NCBI RefSeq assembly: GCF_018449605.1
Contig: NZ_JAAVUW010000001.1
Span: forward strand, 992,001-1,056,000
Length of the DNA stretch: 64,000 nucleotides
Reading direction: 5' to 3'
Source of the DNA: Luteibacter sp. dw_328
GTDB taxonomy: Bacteria > Pseudomonadota > Gammaproteobacteria > Xanthomonadales > Rhodanobacteraceae
The notes under the pieces were generated by a model. It was not told the DNA's origin. It was given only the letters and a program-made list of their open reading frames with translations, and did no database searches. The position numbers and the translations under genes are program-made. This document shows, piece after piece, positions 50,161 to 59,318 of this stretch (positions are counted from its first letter, which is position 1; each line of letters starts with the position of its first letter).

Positions 50161-51617
50161 CACCTGCCCTGCTCCGTCCCGCGCTGCTCGCTGCGGCGGT
50201 AACCACCTTGCTCGCCGCCTGCCACATCCCCGCGAAGATCGACCGGCCCGCCCTGCGCGATGACGTGCCGCTTGCCGGACTCGTCACGGACCAGCGCCCG
50301 GGCTGGCCGGCCGCCGAATGGTGGCGCGCCTATGGCGACCCGCAACTCGACACCCTGATGGACATGGCCTTGCGCGGCGCTCCCGATCTCGCCCAGGCGA
50401 AGACGCGCGTTGACTCGGCGCAGCAGAACATCCGCGTCGCCGCGGCGCAGGCCGGTCTTCGCGTCGACGGCAGCGCGCAGGTAGCCCGTCAGCGGATGAG
50501 CGAGCATGGGTTGATCCCCGCCCAGTTCCTTGGTTTCACCTGGTACAACCAGGCCGACATCGGCGTACAGGTCAGCTACGACTTCGACTGGTGGGGTAAG
50601 AAGCGCTTCACGCTCGAATCCGCGATCGATAGCGCACGCGCCGCGGAAGCGGAGCGTTCAGCCTCCTCGCTCGCCATCCAGGCCGTGGTCGCCGACACCT
50701 ACTTTGGCTGGCTTGCCGATATGTCGCGCGTGGCCATTGCCGACCGCCTTGTCGCCGTGCGCGAGCGTGCGCTGCGAATCGCCGAGTTGCGCGTGAAGCA
50801 GGGCGTGGACGTTCCTGACACCGCTCAGCAGGCTCGCGCCGAACTGGCCGGCGCTCGCCAGCAACGTGTCGCCTTGCAGGGATCCGCGGATATCCGCCGC
50901 GCCTCGCTGGCTACGCTCGTCGGTGTCACCCCCGCGCAGTTGCCTCCTCTCGCCCCACGCCCCCTGCCGGATGTCGGCGGCGGCCTCCCGGCGAACGTCG
51001 GCACCGACCTGATGGCACGCCGTCCCGATATCGCGGCCAGCCGCTGGCAGGTCGAAGCAGCCCTGCGACAGACGGATGCGGCACGCGCCCAGTTCTTCCC
51101 GGATGTGAGCCTGAGCGGTATGGCCGGCCTGTCCAGCATCGACATGGACAAGATCTTCTCACCCAGCAGCCGTGTGTTTTCGTTGACGCCGGCGCTGCAC
51201 CTGCCGATCTTCGAAGGCGGCGCCCTCGAGGCCAACCACGGCGTCAGCCAGGCACAACTCGGTGCCGCAGTGGCCCAGTACAACGCGACCGTGGCCTCCG
51301 CCGCACGTGACGTCGCCACGCAGGCCCTGGGCGCGCAACAGCTTGCCGCGCGTCGCACGCAACAGAACGAACAGATCGACTCGGTCAAGACATTGCTCGC
51401 CAGCGCGAAAGCCCGTGCGGCCCGCGGCATCCGCGACGATCGCGAGTCCCTGGAAACCGAAGCCTCGCTCGCCCAACAGCTGGACGCCGACGCCGACCTG
51501 CAGGGACAGGCCCTGTCCACCGATGTCGCGCTGATCAAATCACTCGGCGGCGGCTATCGCGCAGAAAGCACCGATTCCCCCTCCACGCACAGCACGAACG
51601 GAACCCAGACCCCATGA
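50157..51617 (+). CDS. Efflux outer membrane factor lipoprotein (NodT family)
   Basis: 486 residues. The signal peptide ends LLAAC (Cys22). Two OEP domains are seen, with WWRAYGDPQLDTLMDMALRG, LDGSAQVARQR-like turns, and VSYDFDWWGKKRFTLES. PDIAASRWQVEAALRQTDAAR and SLTPALHLPIFEGGALEANH are family hallmarks. It forms the outer channel for EmrAB-type export of toxic compounds. It overlaps the regulator and adaptor genes by 4 bases each. Confidence 0.93.
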   Translation: MTPALLRPALLAAAVTTLLAACHIPAKIDRPALRDDVPLAGLVTDQRPGWPAAEWWRAYGDPQLDTLMDMALRGAPDLAQAKTRVDSAQQNIRVAAAQAGLRVDGSAQVARQRMSEHGLIPAQFLGFTWYNQADIGVQVSYDFDWWGKKRFTLESAIDSARAAEAERSASSLAIQAVVADTYFGWLADMSRVAIADRLVAVRERALRIAELRVKQGVDVPDTAQQARAELAGARQQRVALQGSADIRRASLATLVGVTPAQLPPLAPRPLPDVGGGLPANVGTDLMARRPDIAASRWQVEAALRQTDAARAQFFPDVSLSGMAGLSSIDMDKIFSPSSRVFSLTPALHLPIFEGGALEANHGVSQAQLGAAVAQYNATVASAARDVATQALGAQQLAARRTQQNEQIDSVKTLLASAKARAARGIRDDRESLETEASLAQQLDADADLQGQALSTDVALIKSLGGGYRAESTDSPSTHSTNGTQTP

Positions 51618-52813
51618 GCGCCACCACGACCGACACGTCGCGCACGCAGGAAGAAAGCGGCAACGCGCCGAAGGACAAGCGCAAGCGGAATCGCGCGCTG
51701 CTCATCGCCGCGCTCCTGTTCGGCTTCGCCGCCCTTGCGTGGTTCCTGCTCTGGCTGTTCGTGTTTTCCAAGCGCGAAACCACCGACGACGCTTATGTCG
51801 GCGGCAACCAGGTCGGTATCTCGGCCCAGGTGCCGGGCATCGTCGTGGGTGTCTTCGCCGATGACACCCAGCGCGTGAATGCTGGCCAGGTACTGGTGAA
51901 GCTCGATCCGACGGACGGCGATGTCGCCCTGCGCAAAGCGAGCAGCGCCCTGGCCCAGGCCGTGCGCCAGGTGCGCCAGCAGACGCAGTCCGCCGCCAGT
52001 GCCGATGCCGCGCTCGGCACGCGTCGCCAGGACCTGAAGCGCGCGCAGGACGATCTCAGGCGGCGCATCCCCCTGCTTGCCGAGAAGGCCGTGGCGCCAG
52101 AAGAAGTGCAGCATGCACGCGATGCGGTGGACACCGCGCAGTCCGCGCTCGAATCCGCGCAGCGCCAGGCCGATGCCTCTCGCGCCCTGGTCGACGGCAG
52201 CGATGTCGAGACGAATCCCGCCGTGGAACAGGCACGTGCCGGCTTCCGCCAGGCCTGGATCGCGGCGCAACGCAATGCCATCGTCGCACCCATCGATGGC
52301 TACGTGGCGCTGCGCAGCGTGCAGGTCGGCAACAGCGTGCAGCCCGGCCAGCAGCTGATGACCGTGGTACCCCTCCACGACCTCTGGGTCGATGCCAACT
52401 TCAAGGAAAGCCAGCTGCGCCACGTGCGCATCGGCCAGCCCGCGAAGATCGAAGCCGACATCTACGGTGGCGGCACCGAATACCACGGCAAGGTGATCGG
52501 CCTGGGTGCCGGCACGGGCAGCGCGTTCTCGCTGCTTCCCGCGCAGAACGCGACCGGCAACTGGATCAAGGTCGTGCAGCGCATCCCGGTGCGCATCGCA
52601 CTGGACCCGAAGGATCTCGACAAGCATCCGCTGCGTATCGGCCTGTCCACGGATGTCACGGTCGACATCACCGACGACAAGGGCGACGTGCTCGCGCAGT
52701 CGCCTTCGACGACACCTGTCGCGCAGACCAGCGTCTATGACGATGTCGCCGCCAAGGCCGATGCTGCCGCCGACGCCATCGTGCGCAAGAACCTGGGAGC
52801 GAGCGTGCCTTGA
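51614..52813 (+). CDS. emrA: EmrA-family periplasmic adaptor
   Basis: 399 residues with an N-terminal cytoplasmic Lys/Arg-rich part and one transmembrane helix (about residues 30-55). DDAYVGGNQVGISAQVPGIV and VFADDTQRVNAGQVLVKLDP are HlyD/EmrA signatures. Long helices (about residues 100-210) form a coiled coil. QAWIAAQRNAIVAPIDGYVA and VVPLHDLWVDANFKESQL follow. It connects EmrB to the NodT-type channel. The stop overlaps the emrB TTG start by 4 bases. Confidence 0.93.
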   Translation: MSATTTDTSRTQEESGNAPKDKRKRNRALLIAALLFGFAALAWFLLWLFVFSKRETTDDAYVGGNQVGISAQVPGIVVGVFADDTQRVNAGQVLVKLDPTDGDVALRKASSALAQAVRQVRQQTQSAASADAALGTRRQDLKRAQDDLRRRIPLLAEKAVAPEEVQHARDAVDTAQSALESAQRQADASRALVDGSDVETNPAVEQARAGFRQAWIAAQRNAIVAPIDGYVALRSVQVGNSVQPGQQLMTVVPLHDLWVDANFKESQLRHVRIGQPAKIEADIYGGGTEYHGKVIGLGAGTGSAFSLLPAQNATGNWIKVVQRIPVRIALDPKDLDKHPLRIGLSTDVTVDITDDKGDVLAQSPSTTPVAQTSVYDDVAAKADAAADAIVRKNLGASVP

Positions 52814-54378
52814 GCGACGCCGCCGCCATCCCCGCCGCCGCGCCCGCGAGCGGCCCCAAGCCGATCCAGGGCGCGACCCTGGCCGTGCTGACGATCGCCG
52901 TCGCGTTCTCCACCTTCATGGAGATCCTCGACACGACGATCGTCAACGTGGCCGTGCCCCATATCGCCGGCAGCCTCGGCGTGAGCTCGAGCGAGGGCAC
53001 CTGGGCAATCAGCTCCTACTCCCTCGCCAGCGCGATCATGCAGCCGCTGACGGGATGGTTGGCCAAGCGCTTTGGCGAAGTGAAGACCTTCGTCTTCTCG
53101 GTCATGCTTTTCGTGCTGTTCTCGATGCTCTGCGGCCTCGCGTCCAGCATGCCGATGCTGGTGCTCTTCCGCCTGCTGCAGGGCGCGGGCTCCGGCCCGA
53201 TGGTGGCGCTGTCACTCTCCCTGCTGCTGTCCAGTTATCCGAAGACCAAACAGGGCATGGCCCTGGCCATGTGGGCGATGACGGTCGTGGTGGCGCCCAT
53301 CTTCGGCCCCATCCTCGGTGGGTACCTCACGGACAACTTCTCGTGGCCGTGGATCTTCTACATCAACGTGCCCGTGGGCGCCCTCGCCGGCGTGATCACC
53401 TGGACGATCCTGCGCGACCGCGAGACGAAGATCATGCGAGCACCGATCGACACGGTGGGGCTGGCTTTGCTCGTGATCGGCGTCGGCTCGCTGCAGTTCA
53501 TGCTCGACAATGGCAACGACCACGACTGGTTCGCCTCGCCGCTCATCGTCACGCTGGGGCTGATCGCACTCGTCGCACTGGTCTTCCTGGTGATCTGGGA
53601 GCTCACCGCGAAGCATCCGGTGGTGGACCTGTCGCTGTTCGGCCGGCGTAACTTCGCGGTGGGCGTGACTGCCCTGTCGCTAGGCATGCTCGCCTTCTTC
53701 GGCATCAACGTGGTGTTCCCGCTGTGGTTGCAGACCACGCTGGGCTATACCTCCACCTGGGCCGGCCTCGCCACGGCGCCGGTGGGCATCCTCGCCTTCA
53801 TCGTCTCGCCCTTCATCGGCAAGAACATCCAGCGGCTGGAGTTGCGCGCGGTGGTGACGTTCGCCTTCATGGTGTTCGCCTTCACCTCGTTCTGGTTCGC
53901 CGGCTTCAACAGCGGGGCCTCGTTCGCCGCGCTGGTGCTACCCCGCTTCATCATGGGCATCGCCATCGCGTGCTTCTTCATCCCGCTGAACCAGATCTTC
54001 CTGTCCGGCCTCAACCCGGACCAGATTGCCGGCGCCTCGGGCCTGTCGAATTTCTTCCGCACGTTGGCGTCCAGCGTGTCCACCGCGCTGACCGTGACCC
54101 TCTGGACCCACCGGGGCGAGTCTCACCACGCCTCGCTCACCCAGTACGTTACCCAGGCCTCGCCGGCCACGGCGGCCTATACGAACCAGTTGGCCACGCT
54201 GGGCATCCAGGGCAAGCCGTCGCTGGCGGTGATCGACCAGATCCTCAATCGGGAAGCCCTGACCCTGGCCGTCAACGACGTGTTCTTCGGCTGCGCCATC
54301 CTGTTCCTGGCGCTGATTCCGATTCTTTGGCTTGCCAAACCGCCCTTTGGAAATGCCGGCGGTGCCGCGGCGCATTAA
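52810..54378 (+). CDS. emrB: DHA2-family multidrug MFS transporter
   Basis: 522 residues from TTG 52810 with GGGAG upstream. Fourteen transmembrane helices are predicted. DHA2 motif A-like EILDTTIVNVAVPHIAGSLG appears at TM1, LTGWLAKRFGEVKTFVFSVM at the 2-3 loop, and GPILGGYLTDNFSWPWIFYI (TM5). It exports hydrophobic drugs by proton antiport through EmrA and the NodT channel. Last gene of the marR-oprM-like-emrA-emrB operon. Confidence 0.94.
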   Translation: MSDAAAIPAAAPASGPKPIQGATLAVLTIAVAFSTFMEILDTTIVNVAVPHIAGSLGVSSSEGTWAISSYSLASAIMQPLTGWLAKRFGEVKTFVFSVMLFVLFSMLCGLASSMPMLVLFRLLQGAGSGPMVALSLSLLLSSYPKTKQGMALAMWAMTVVVAPIFGPILGGYLTDNFSWPWIFYINVPVGALAGVITWTILRDRETKIMRAPIDTVGLALLVIGVGSLQFMLDNGNDHDWFASPLIVTLGLIALVALVFLVIWELTAKHPVVDLSLFGRRNFAVGVTALSLGMLAFFGINVVFPLWLQTTLGYTSTWAGLATAPVGILAFIVSPFIGKNIQRLELRAVVTFAFMVFAFTSFWFAGFNSGASFAALVLPRFIMGIAIACFFIPLNQIFLSGLNPDQIAGASGLSNFFRTLASSVSTALTVTLWTHRGESHHASLTQYVTQASPATAAYTNQLATLGIQGKPSLAVIDQILNREALTLAVNDVFFGCAILFLALIPILWLAKPPFGNAGGAAAH

Positions 54379-54485
54379 ATTGCCGTTACCTGAATCGATT
54401 GAAAAACGGAATGTGAAATCCGAAAACGATTACGCCCCCTTTCGACAACTGGTGCGGCGCAATACCTCGTGGTAGCTTTCGCCGC

Positions 54486-54989
54486 ATGGCACAAACCCTA
54501 CGCATCATTAAGAAGTACCCGAACCGGCGTCTCTACGACACGGAGATCTCGAGCTATATCACGCTGGAGGAAGTCCGCCAGCTGGTACTCGATGGGGAGA
54601 ACTTCGAAGTCCGCGACGCCAAGTCGGGCGAGGATCTGACGCGCTCCGTCCTCCTGCAGATCATCGCGGAGCACGAAGAGCACGGCCAGCCGATGCTCTC
54701 CCCGCAGCTGCTGTCGCACATCATCCGCTTCTACGGCGACTCGCTGCAGGGCTTCATGGGGCCGTATCTGGAGCGCAGCCTGCAGGTTTTCCTCGACCAG
54801 CAGCAGCAGTTCCGCACCCAGCTGAACAGCCTGATGGGCCAGACGCCCTGGTCGATGCTCAACGAAATGACCGAGCGCAACCTCGACGTATGGAAGTCGA
54901 TGCAGCGTGGCTTCCTCGATGCGGCCACGGCAAAGCCGGCTGAACCTGTCACGCGGACCACCCGCCCGACGGGCAAAAAAGCCAGCTAA
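54486..54989 (+). CDS. phaR: Polyhydroxyalkanoate synthesis repressor PhaR
   Basis: 167 residues. RIIKKYPNRRLYDTEISSYI is the near-invariant PhaR DNA-binding N-terminus, followed by LLQIIAEHEEHGQPMLS and the PHB_acc domain. The C-terminus is Gln/Met rich and ends in a basic Thr/Lys tail. PhaR represses phasin and PHA genes and binds PHB granules. No pha synthesis genes are in this window, so the regulated genes lie elsewhere. Confidence 0.94.
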   Translation: MAQTLRIIKKYPNRRLYDTEISSYITLEEVRQLVLDGENFEVRDAKSGEDLTRSVLLQIIAEHEEHGQPMLSPQLLSHIIRFYGDSLQGFMGPYLERSLQVFLDQQQQFRTQLNSLMGQTPWSMLNEMTERNLDVWKSMQRGFLDAATAKPAEPVTRTTRPTGKKAS

Positions 54990-55079
54990 TCCTGACGCTG
55001 CGCCGCGGGCTTGCTCCCAGCGGCGCTGCGGCGCACGATGCGCTGCCCTGCAATATCGCGCCCCCGAATCAGGCCGCCC

Positions 55080-56459
55080 ATGCCCCGTAACGACATCGCC
55101 GTGGTCGGCGCCGGATTGGTCGGCGCCCTCGTTGCCACTTTGCTTACCCAACGCGGCTTTCGCGTCACGGTGTTCGAAAAGCGCTCGGATCCACGCCGCG
55201 CCGGATTCCAGGGTGGCCGATCGATCAACCTGGCCCTGGCCGAACGCGGCTTGCACGCCCTTCGTGCCACCGGCCTGGCCGACAAGGTGCTGGAGCAGGC
55301 CGTGATGATGCGCGGCCGCATGGTCCATGACCCGGCCGGCCACAGCGGCCTGCAGCGCTACGGCGTGGACGACTCCGAGGTGATCTGGTCGGTCTCCCGG
55401 GGTGGTCTCAACACCCTGATGCTCGACGCCGCCGAAGCGGCCGGTGCCACAGTCCATTTCGACCAGGGCCTGGCCTCGGCCGACCTCGACGCAGGCACGC
55501 TGACCCTGGCCGACACCCACGGCAACCTGCGCACCGTCGAGGCACCCGTGGTGATCGGCGCTGACGGAGCGGGTTCCGCACTGCGCGCGGCCATGCACCT
55601 GCACTCGCCGCTCGGCGAGCGCATCGAGGAACTCGGTCACGGCTACAAGGAACTGGAAATTCCGCCACGGGCGGACGCCTCCGGTCCCTTCGCGATCGAG
55701 CGCAACGCCCTGCATATCTGGCCGCGCGGGCATTACATGTGCATCGCCCTGCCGAATCGCGAAGGCAGCTTCACCGTCACACTGTTCCTGCCGAACGAAG
55801 GCGAGCACCCAAGCTTCCGAACCATCGCGGGCGCCGGCGCCGCCGAGACCTTCTTCCGCACCGACTTCCCCGACGCGCTGGCCCTCATGCCGGAGTTCGC
55901 CACCGACTGGGCGGCCCATCCGGTCGGCACCCTCGCCACCCTCTATCTCGACCGCTGGCATATCGGCGGCCGTGCACTACTCATCGGTGACGCAGCGCAT
56001 GCCATGGTGCCGTTCCACGGCCAGGGCATGAATTGCGGCTTCGAAGATGCGGCGGACCTCGCCGACCTGTTTGCCGCGCAGCCGGACAATGCCGCCGCCG
56101 TGTTCGCTGCGTTCGAGCAGCGTCGCAAACCGAATGCGGATGCGATCGCACGCATGGCGCTGGAGAATTACGTGGAGATGCGCGACTCCGTCGCGGATCC
56201 GCATTACCTGCGCAAGCGCGAACTGGGCAGCCTCCTTGCCGAGCGCTCGCCCACGCATTACCTGCCGCGGTATCGCATGGTGACGTTTACCCACCTGCCG
56301 TATCGCTATGCGCTGGAGCGCGGGCAGGCACAGGATGTGCTGGTGGAGCAGCTTCTGAAGGGGCATGAGTCGGTGGCTGATGTCGATCTCGATGCGGCGG
56401 TGCGAACCCTGGAAGCCACCTTGCCGCCATTGCCGAAGCAGGCGTTCGAGCGGGGCTGA
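55080..56459 (+). CDS. kmo: Kynurenine 3-monooxygenase
   Basis: 459 residues from ATG 55080. The FAD motif is VVGAGLVGALVATLLTQRG; GGRSINLALAERGLHALRATG is specific to kynurenine 3-monooxygenase; and the second flavin motif is ALLIGDAAHAMVPFHGQGMN with CGFEDA. It hydroxylates L-kynurenine to 3-hydroxykynurenine with NADPH and O2, toward quinolinate and NAD. Eukaryote-like enzymes of this kind occur in Xanthomonadales. Neither kynA nor kynU is next to it here. Confidence 0.94.
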   Translation: MPRNDIAVVGAGLVGALVATLLTQRGFRVTVFEKRSDPRRAGFQGGRSINLALAERGLHALRATGLADKVLEQAVMMRGRMVHDPAGHSGLQRYGVDDSEVIWSVSRGGLNTLMLDAAEAAGATVHFDQGLASADLDAGTLTLADTHGNLRTVEAPVVIGADGAGSALRAAMHLHSPLGERIEELGHGYKELEIPPRADASGPFAIERNALHIWPRGHYMCIALPNREGSFTVTLFLPNEGEHPSFRTIAGAGAAETFFRTDFPDALALMPEFATDWAAHPVGTLATLYLDRWHIGGRALLIGDAAHAMVPFHGQGMNCGFEDAADLADLFAAQPDNAAAVFAAFEQRRKPNADAIARMALENYVEMRDSVADPHYLRKRELGSLLAERSPTHYLPRYRMVTFTHLPYRYALERGQAQDVLVEQLLKGHESVADVDLDAAVRTLEATLPPLPKQAFERG

Positions 56460-56462
56460 GTC

Positions 56463-56496
56463 GCGAGCACCCGTCGCCGATGAATCGGCTCCTACA
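56463..56496. repeat. REP-like element, single inverted unit (R11)
   Basis: GTCGCCGATGAATCGGCTCC plus TACA, preceded by GCGAGCACCC, immediately after the kmo stop and upstream of ccmA. Confidence 0.85.
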
Positions 56497-56517
56497 AAGA
56501 GCACAGAGCGAAACCGA

Positions 56518-57153
56518 ATGACCTCTCCGCCCGACCATACCGCCCTGCTGGAAGCACGTGCCTTGTGCTTCCTGCGCCAGGACGAGCCGGTGTTCGGGCC
56601 GATCGACTTCGCGCTGCGTGGCGGTGAGATCGCCTTGGTCGAAGGCGATAACGGCAGCGGCAAGACGACGCTGATGCGCGTGCTCACGGGCATGCTGCGT
56701 CCGGGCGAAGGCGAAGTCCTCCTCGACGGCGCACCCTTCTCTCTCGATACCGTGGCCGGTGCCGTGGTTTTCCTGGGCCATCACCTGGGCCTGAAATTCG
56801 ACATGACGCCACGCGAAAACCTGCGTCTCGCGGCCGGCCTGTACGGTGTGCGCAGCGGCACCGATGAGAACGCCGTGCTGCGCGAGGTCGGTCTGGCCGG
56901 TTACGAAGACGAACCGGTGCGCCAGCTTTCCGCCGGACAGAAGAAACGTGCCGCCCTGGCCCGTCTCCTTCTGCTGCCGGCCCGCGTGTGGTTGCTGGAC
57001 GAGCCCTACGCCAATCTGGACCGCGACGGCATTGCCCTCGTCAATCGCTTGCTCGACCAGCATGCCGCGCGCGGTGGCGCCGCACTGGTGACCAGCCATG
57101 GTGCGGTCAGCTTCGCCGGCGGCGAGCCGCGTCGCATCCGGTTGCACGCGTGA
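56518..57153 (+). CDS. ccmA: Heme exporter ATP-binding protein CcmA
   Basis: 211 residues from ATG 56518. Walker A VEGDNGSGKTTLMRVLTGML, signature RQLSAGQKKRAALARLLLL and Walker B VWLLDEPYANLDRDG are present. CcmAB with CcmCD releases heme-loaded CcmE from the membrane. It overlaps ccmB by 4 bases (GTGA). First gene of ccmABCDEFGHI. Confidence 0.95.
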   Translation: MTSPPDHTALLEARALCFLRQDEPVFGPIDFALRGGEIALVEGDNGSGKTTLMRVLTGMLRPGEGEVLLDGAPFSLDTVAGAVVFLGHHLGLKFDMTPRENLRLAAGLYGVRSGTDENAVLREVGLAGYEDEPVRQLSAGQKKRAALARLLLLPARVWLLDEPYANLDRDGIALVNRLLDQHAARGGAALVTSHGAVSFAGGEPRRIRLHA

Positions 57154-57836
57154 CGCCGGGCAGCACACCCGCGGCCTGTGCCGCCCTGTTGCGACGTGAC
57201 CTCACGCTAGCGTGGCGGCGTCGCGGCGATATCGCCATGCCGGTGCTCTACGCGGTCATCGTGACCACGCTTTTCCCTTTTGCCATCGGCCCTGAGCCGG
57301 CACTGCTGGCACGCATCGCCGGGGGCGTGGTCTTCGTCATCGTGCTGCTGGCCATCCTGCTCTCGCTGGACCACCTGTTCCGCGGCGACATCGAGGATGG
57401 CTCGATGGAGCTGTTGATGCTGGCGCCCCAGCCGTTGGCCCTGCTGGTGGCCATGAAGATCCTAGCGCACTGGATTACCTCATCCCTGCCCCTGATCGTC
57501 GTCGCGCCTGTACTGGCCAGCATGCTGAAGCTTCCGCCGGAAGCCATGCCGGTGCTGGTCATCGCGCTGCTCCTGTCCACGCCGTTGCTCTGCCTGCTGG
57601 GCGCAGTACTGGTCGCCCTGACGGCCGGGTCCAGACGCTCTGGTATGCTTCTGGCGCTCATGTTGTTGCCGTTGTGCGTGCCGGTCGTGATCTTCGCCGC
57701 CGGGGCCCTGGCAGCCGCGCAGGAAGGCTTGCCCTGGGTTGCGCCGATCGCCTGGCTGGGCGCAGGCCTCGCCATGGCGCTCGTTCTTGCGCCGCTGGCT
57801 TGCGCCGCCGCACTTCGCATCGCCATGGATACATGA
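57150..57836 (+). CDS. ccmB: Heme exporter permease CcmB
   Basis: 228 residues from GTG 57150. Six hydrophobic helices follow LLRRDLTLAWRRRGDIAMPV. DHLFRGDIEDGSMELLMLAP and LHWITSSLPL-like AHWITSSLPL are CcmB signatures. The gene overlaps ccmA by 4 bases. A 66-base gap to ccmC is the only sizeable break in the operon. Confidence 0.95.
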   Translation: MTPGSTPAACAALLRRDLTLAWRRRGDIAMPVLYAVIVTTLFPFAIGPEPALLARIAGGVVFVIVLLAILLSLDHLFRGDIEDGSMELLMLAPQPLALLVAMKILAHWITSSLPLIVVAPVLASMLKLPPEAMPVLVIALLLSTPLLCLLGAVLVALTAGSRRSGMLLALMLLPLCVPVVIFAAGALAAAQEGLPWVAPIAWLGAGLAMALVLAPLACAAALRIAMDT

Positions 57837-57902
57837 ACGCACGCAACCGTGAGGGTCAAATCGCGGACTCACGGTGTCCGAACGCATGGGTAACAGGTAA
57901 CG

Positions 57903-58670
57903 ATGGCTAACTGGGTTCCCCTCTGGCTCCACCGCCTCGGCTCGCCGCCGGTGTTCTACCGGTTCGCCGGTGCCGTGCGCCCGTGGGCGTTCGGCCTGGC
58001 GCTGCTGTTGGGCGCCGTCGCGCTTTACGGTGGCCTCGTGGTCGCACCGGCGGATTACCAGCAGGGCGACGCCTATAGGATCATCTTCATCCACGTGCCC
58101 AGTGCCTGGATGAGCCTGTTCATCTACGGCGTTATGGCTGTCGCCGCCTTCATCGGGCTGGTCTGGCGGATCAAGATCGCCGAGGTGGTGGCGATGGAAT
58201 CCGCACCGGTCGGCGCCGCATTCACCCTGATCACGCTGGTGACCGGTTCGCTCTGGGGCAAGCCCATGTGGGGTACCTGGTGGACCTGGGACGCCAGGCT
58301 CACCTCCGAACTGGTGCTGCTCTTCATCTACCTGGGCATCGTCGGGCTATATCACTCGTTCGAAGACCGCCGCCAGGGCGCGCGTGCCGCGGCCTTCCTG
58401 GTGCTCGTTGGCGCCGTGAACGTGCCTATCGTGCATTTCTCGGTGAACTGGTGGAACACGCTGCACCAGGGCTCGACGATCCGCCTGCTCGGCCCGTCCC
58501 ATATCGAGGCGAGCATGCTCTGGCCCCTGCTCACCATGATGCTGGCGACCAAGTGCTATTACATCGCCAGCCTGTTCGCACGCGTGCGTGCCGACCTCAT
58601 CGCTTCCGAAGGTGGCAAGGCCTGGGTGCGCGACATCGCGCTCGGCCAGCCTGGGAACGACCCCGCATGA
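57903..58670 (+). CDS. ccmC: Heme exporter protein CcmC
   Basis: 255 residues. Six helices with the tryptophan-rich motif WGKPMWGTWWTWDARLTSEL and heme His ligands in FIHVPSAWMSL and WWNTLHQGSTI. CcmC loads heme on CcmE. It overlaps ccmD by 4 bases. Confidence 0.97.
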   Translation: MANWVPLWLHRLGSPPVFYRFAGAVRPWAFGLALLLGAVALYGGLVVAPADYQQGDAYRIIFIHVPSAWMSLFIYGVMAVAAFIGLVWRIKIAEVVAMESAPVGAAFTLITLVTGSLWGKPMWGTWWTWDARLTSELVLLFIYLGIVGLYHSFEDRRQGARAAAFLVLVGAVNVPIVHFSVNWWNTLHQGSTIRLLGPSHIEASMLWPLLTMMLATKCYYIASLFARVRADLIASEGGKAWVRDIALGQPGNDPA

Positions 58671-58867
58671 GCCAGTTCCTCGCCATGGGCGGTTACGGTT
58701 CGTACGTGTGGACGTCGTTCGCCGCCTTCTTCATCGTCCTTCTCATCGATACGCTGGCTCCTTTAGCCCGGCGCCGCCGCAACCTGCGCGAACTTCGCGC
58801 GCGGCTCGCGCGCCAGGAAAACCGCCGCCGGCCCGGAACCCCGCCAAGCAATGAATCCAACGCGTAA
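58667..58867 (+). CDS. ccmD: Heme exporter protein CcmD
   Basis: 66 residues. A short N-terminal part with [19 protein letters not shown], one transmembrane helix and a basic C-terminal tail are typical of CcmD. It helps release holo-CcmE from CcmABC. It overlaps ccmE by 17 bases, a larger overlap than elsewhere in the operon. Confidence 0.93.
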   Translation: MSQFLAMGGYGSYVWTSFAAFFIVLLIDTLAPLARRRRNLRELRARLARQENRRRPGTPPSNESNA

Positions 58868-59318
58868 ACGTCGTCTCGCCATCGTCCTCTCCGTCGTCGC
58901 CGCCGCTGTCGTTGCGATCGGTCTCACTGTGTTCGCGCTGCAGCGAAACATGAGCTACCTGTTCACCCCGAGCCAGGTGCAGGAAGGCCAGGCCACGCAG
59001 TACAAGAGCTTCCGTCTCGGCGGCATGGTCAAGGCCGGTTCCATCCAGCGCGCGACCAGCACGCTGCGCGTGAGTTTCATCGTCATCGACGCCGACGGCG
59101 CCATGCCCGTGGAGTACACCGGCATCCTTCCCGACCTGTTCCGCGACAACCAGTCCGTGATCGCTACCGGCCGCATGGATGGCGCGCGGTTCATCGCCAG
59201 CGAAGTCCTTGCCAAGCATGACGAGAACTACATGCCGAAGGAGCTCAAGGACGCCATGGCCAAGGCCCACCAGAACAAGAAGATCGATGACACCGCGATG
59301 AAGGACACGCCCAAGTGA
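58851..59318 (+). CDS. ccmE: Cytochrome c maturation heme chaperone CcmE
   Basis: 155 residues. An N-terminal helix (residues 9-29) anchors a periplasmic OB-fold. The heme-binding His/Tyr site is [14 protein letters not shown] near residue 123. [14 protein letters not shown] is conserved. It carries heme from CcmC to CcmF/H. The start lies inside ccmD; the stop overlaps ccmF by 4 bases. Confidence 0.97.
   Translation: MNPTRKRRLAIVLSVVAAAVVAIGLTVFALQRNMSYLFTPSQVQEGQATQYKSFRLGGMVKAGSIQRATSTLRVSFIVIDADGAMPVEYTGILPDLFRDNQSVIATGRMDGARFIASEVLAKHDENYMPKELKDAMAKAHQNKKIDDTAMKDTPK

Noticed and set aside
19259-56496. Repeats considered as a CRISPR array
   Set aside because: Copies are dispersed by kilobases, palindromic, and lack regular spacers or cas genes.
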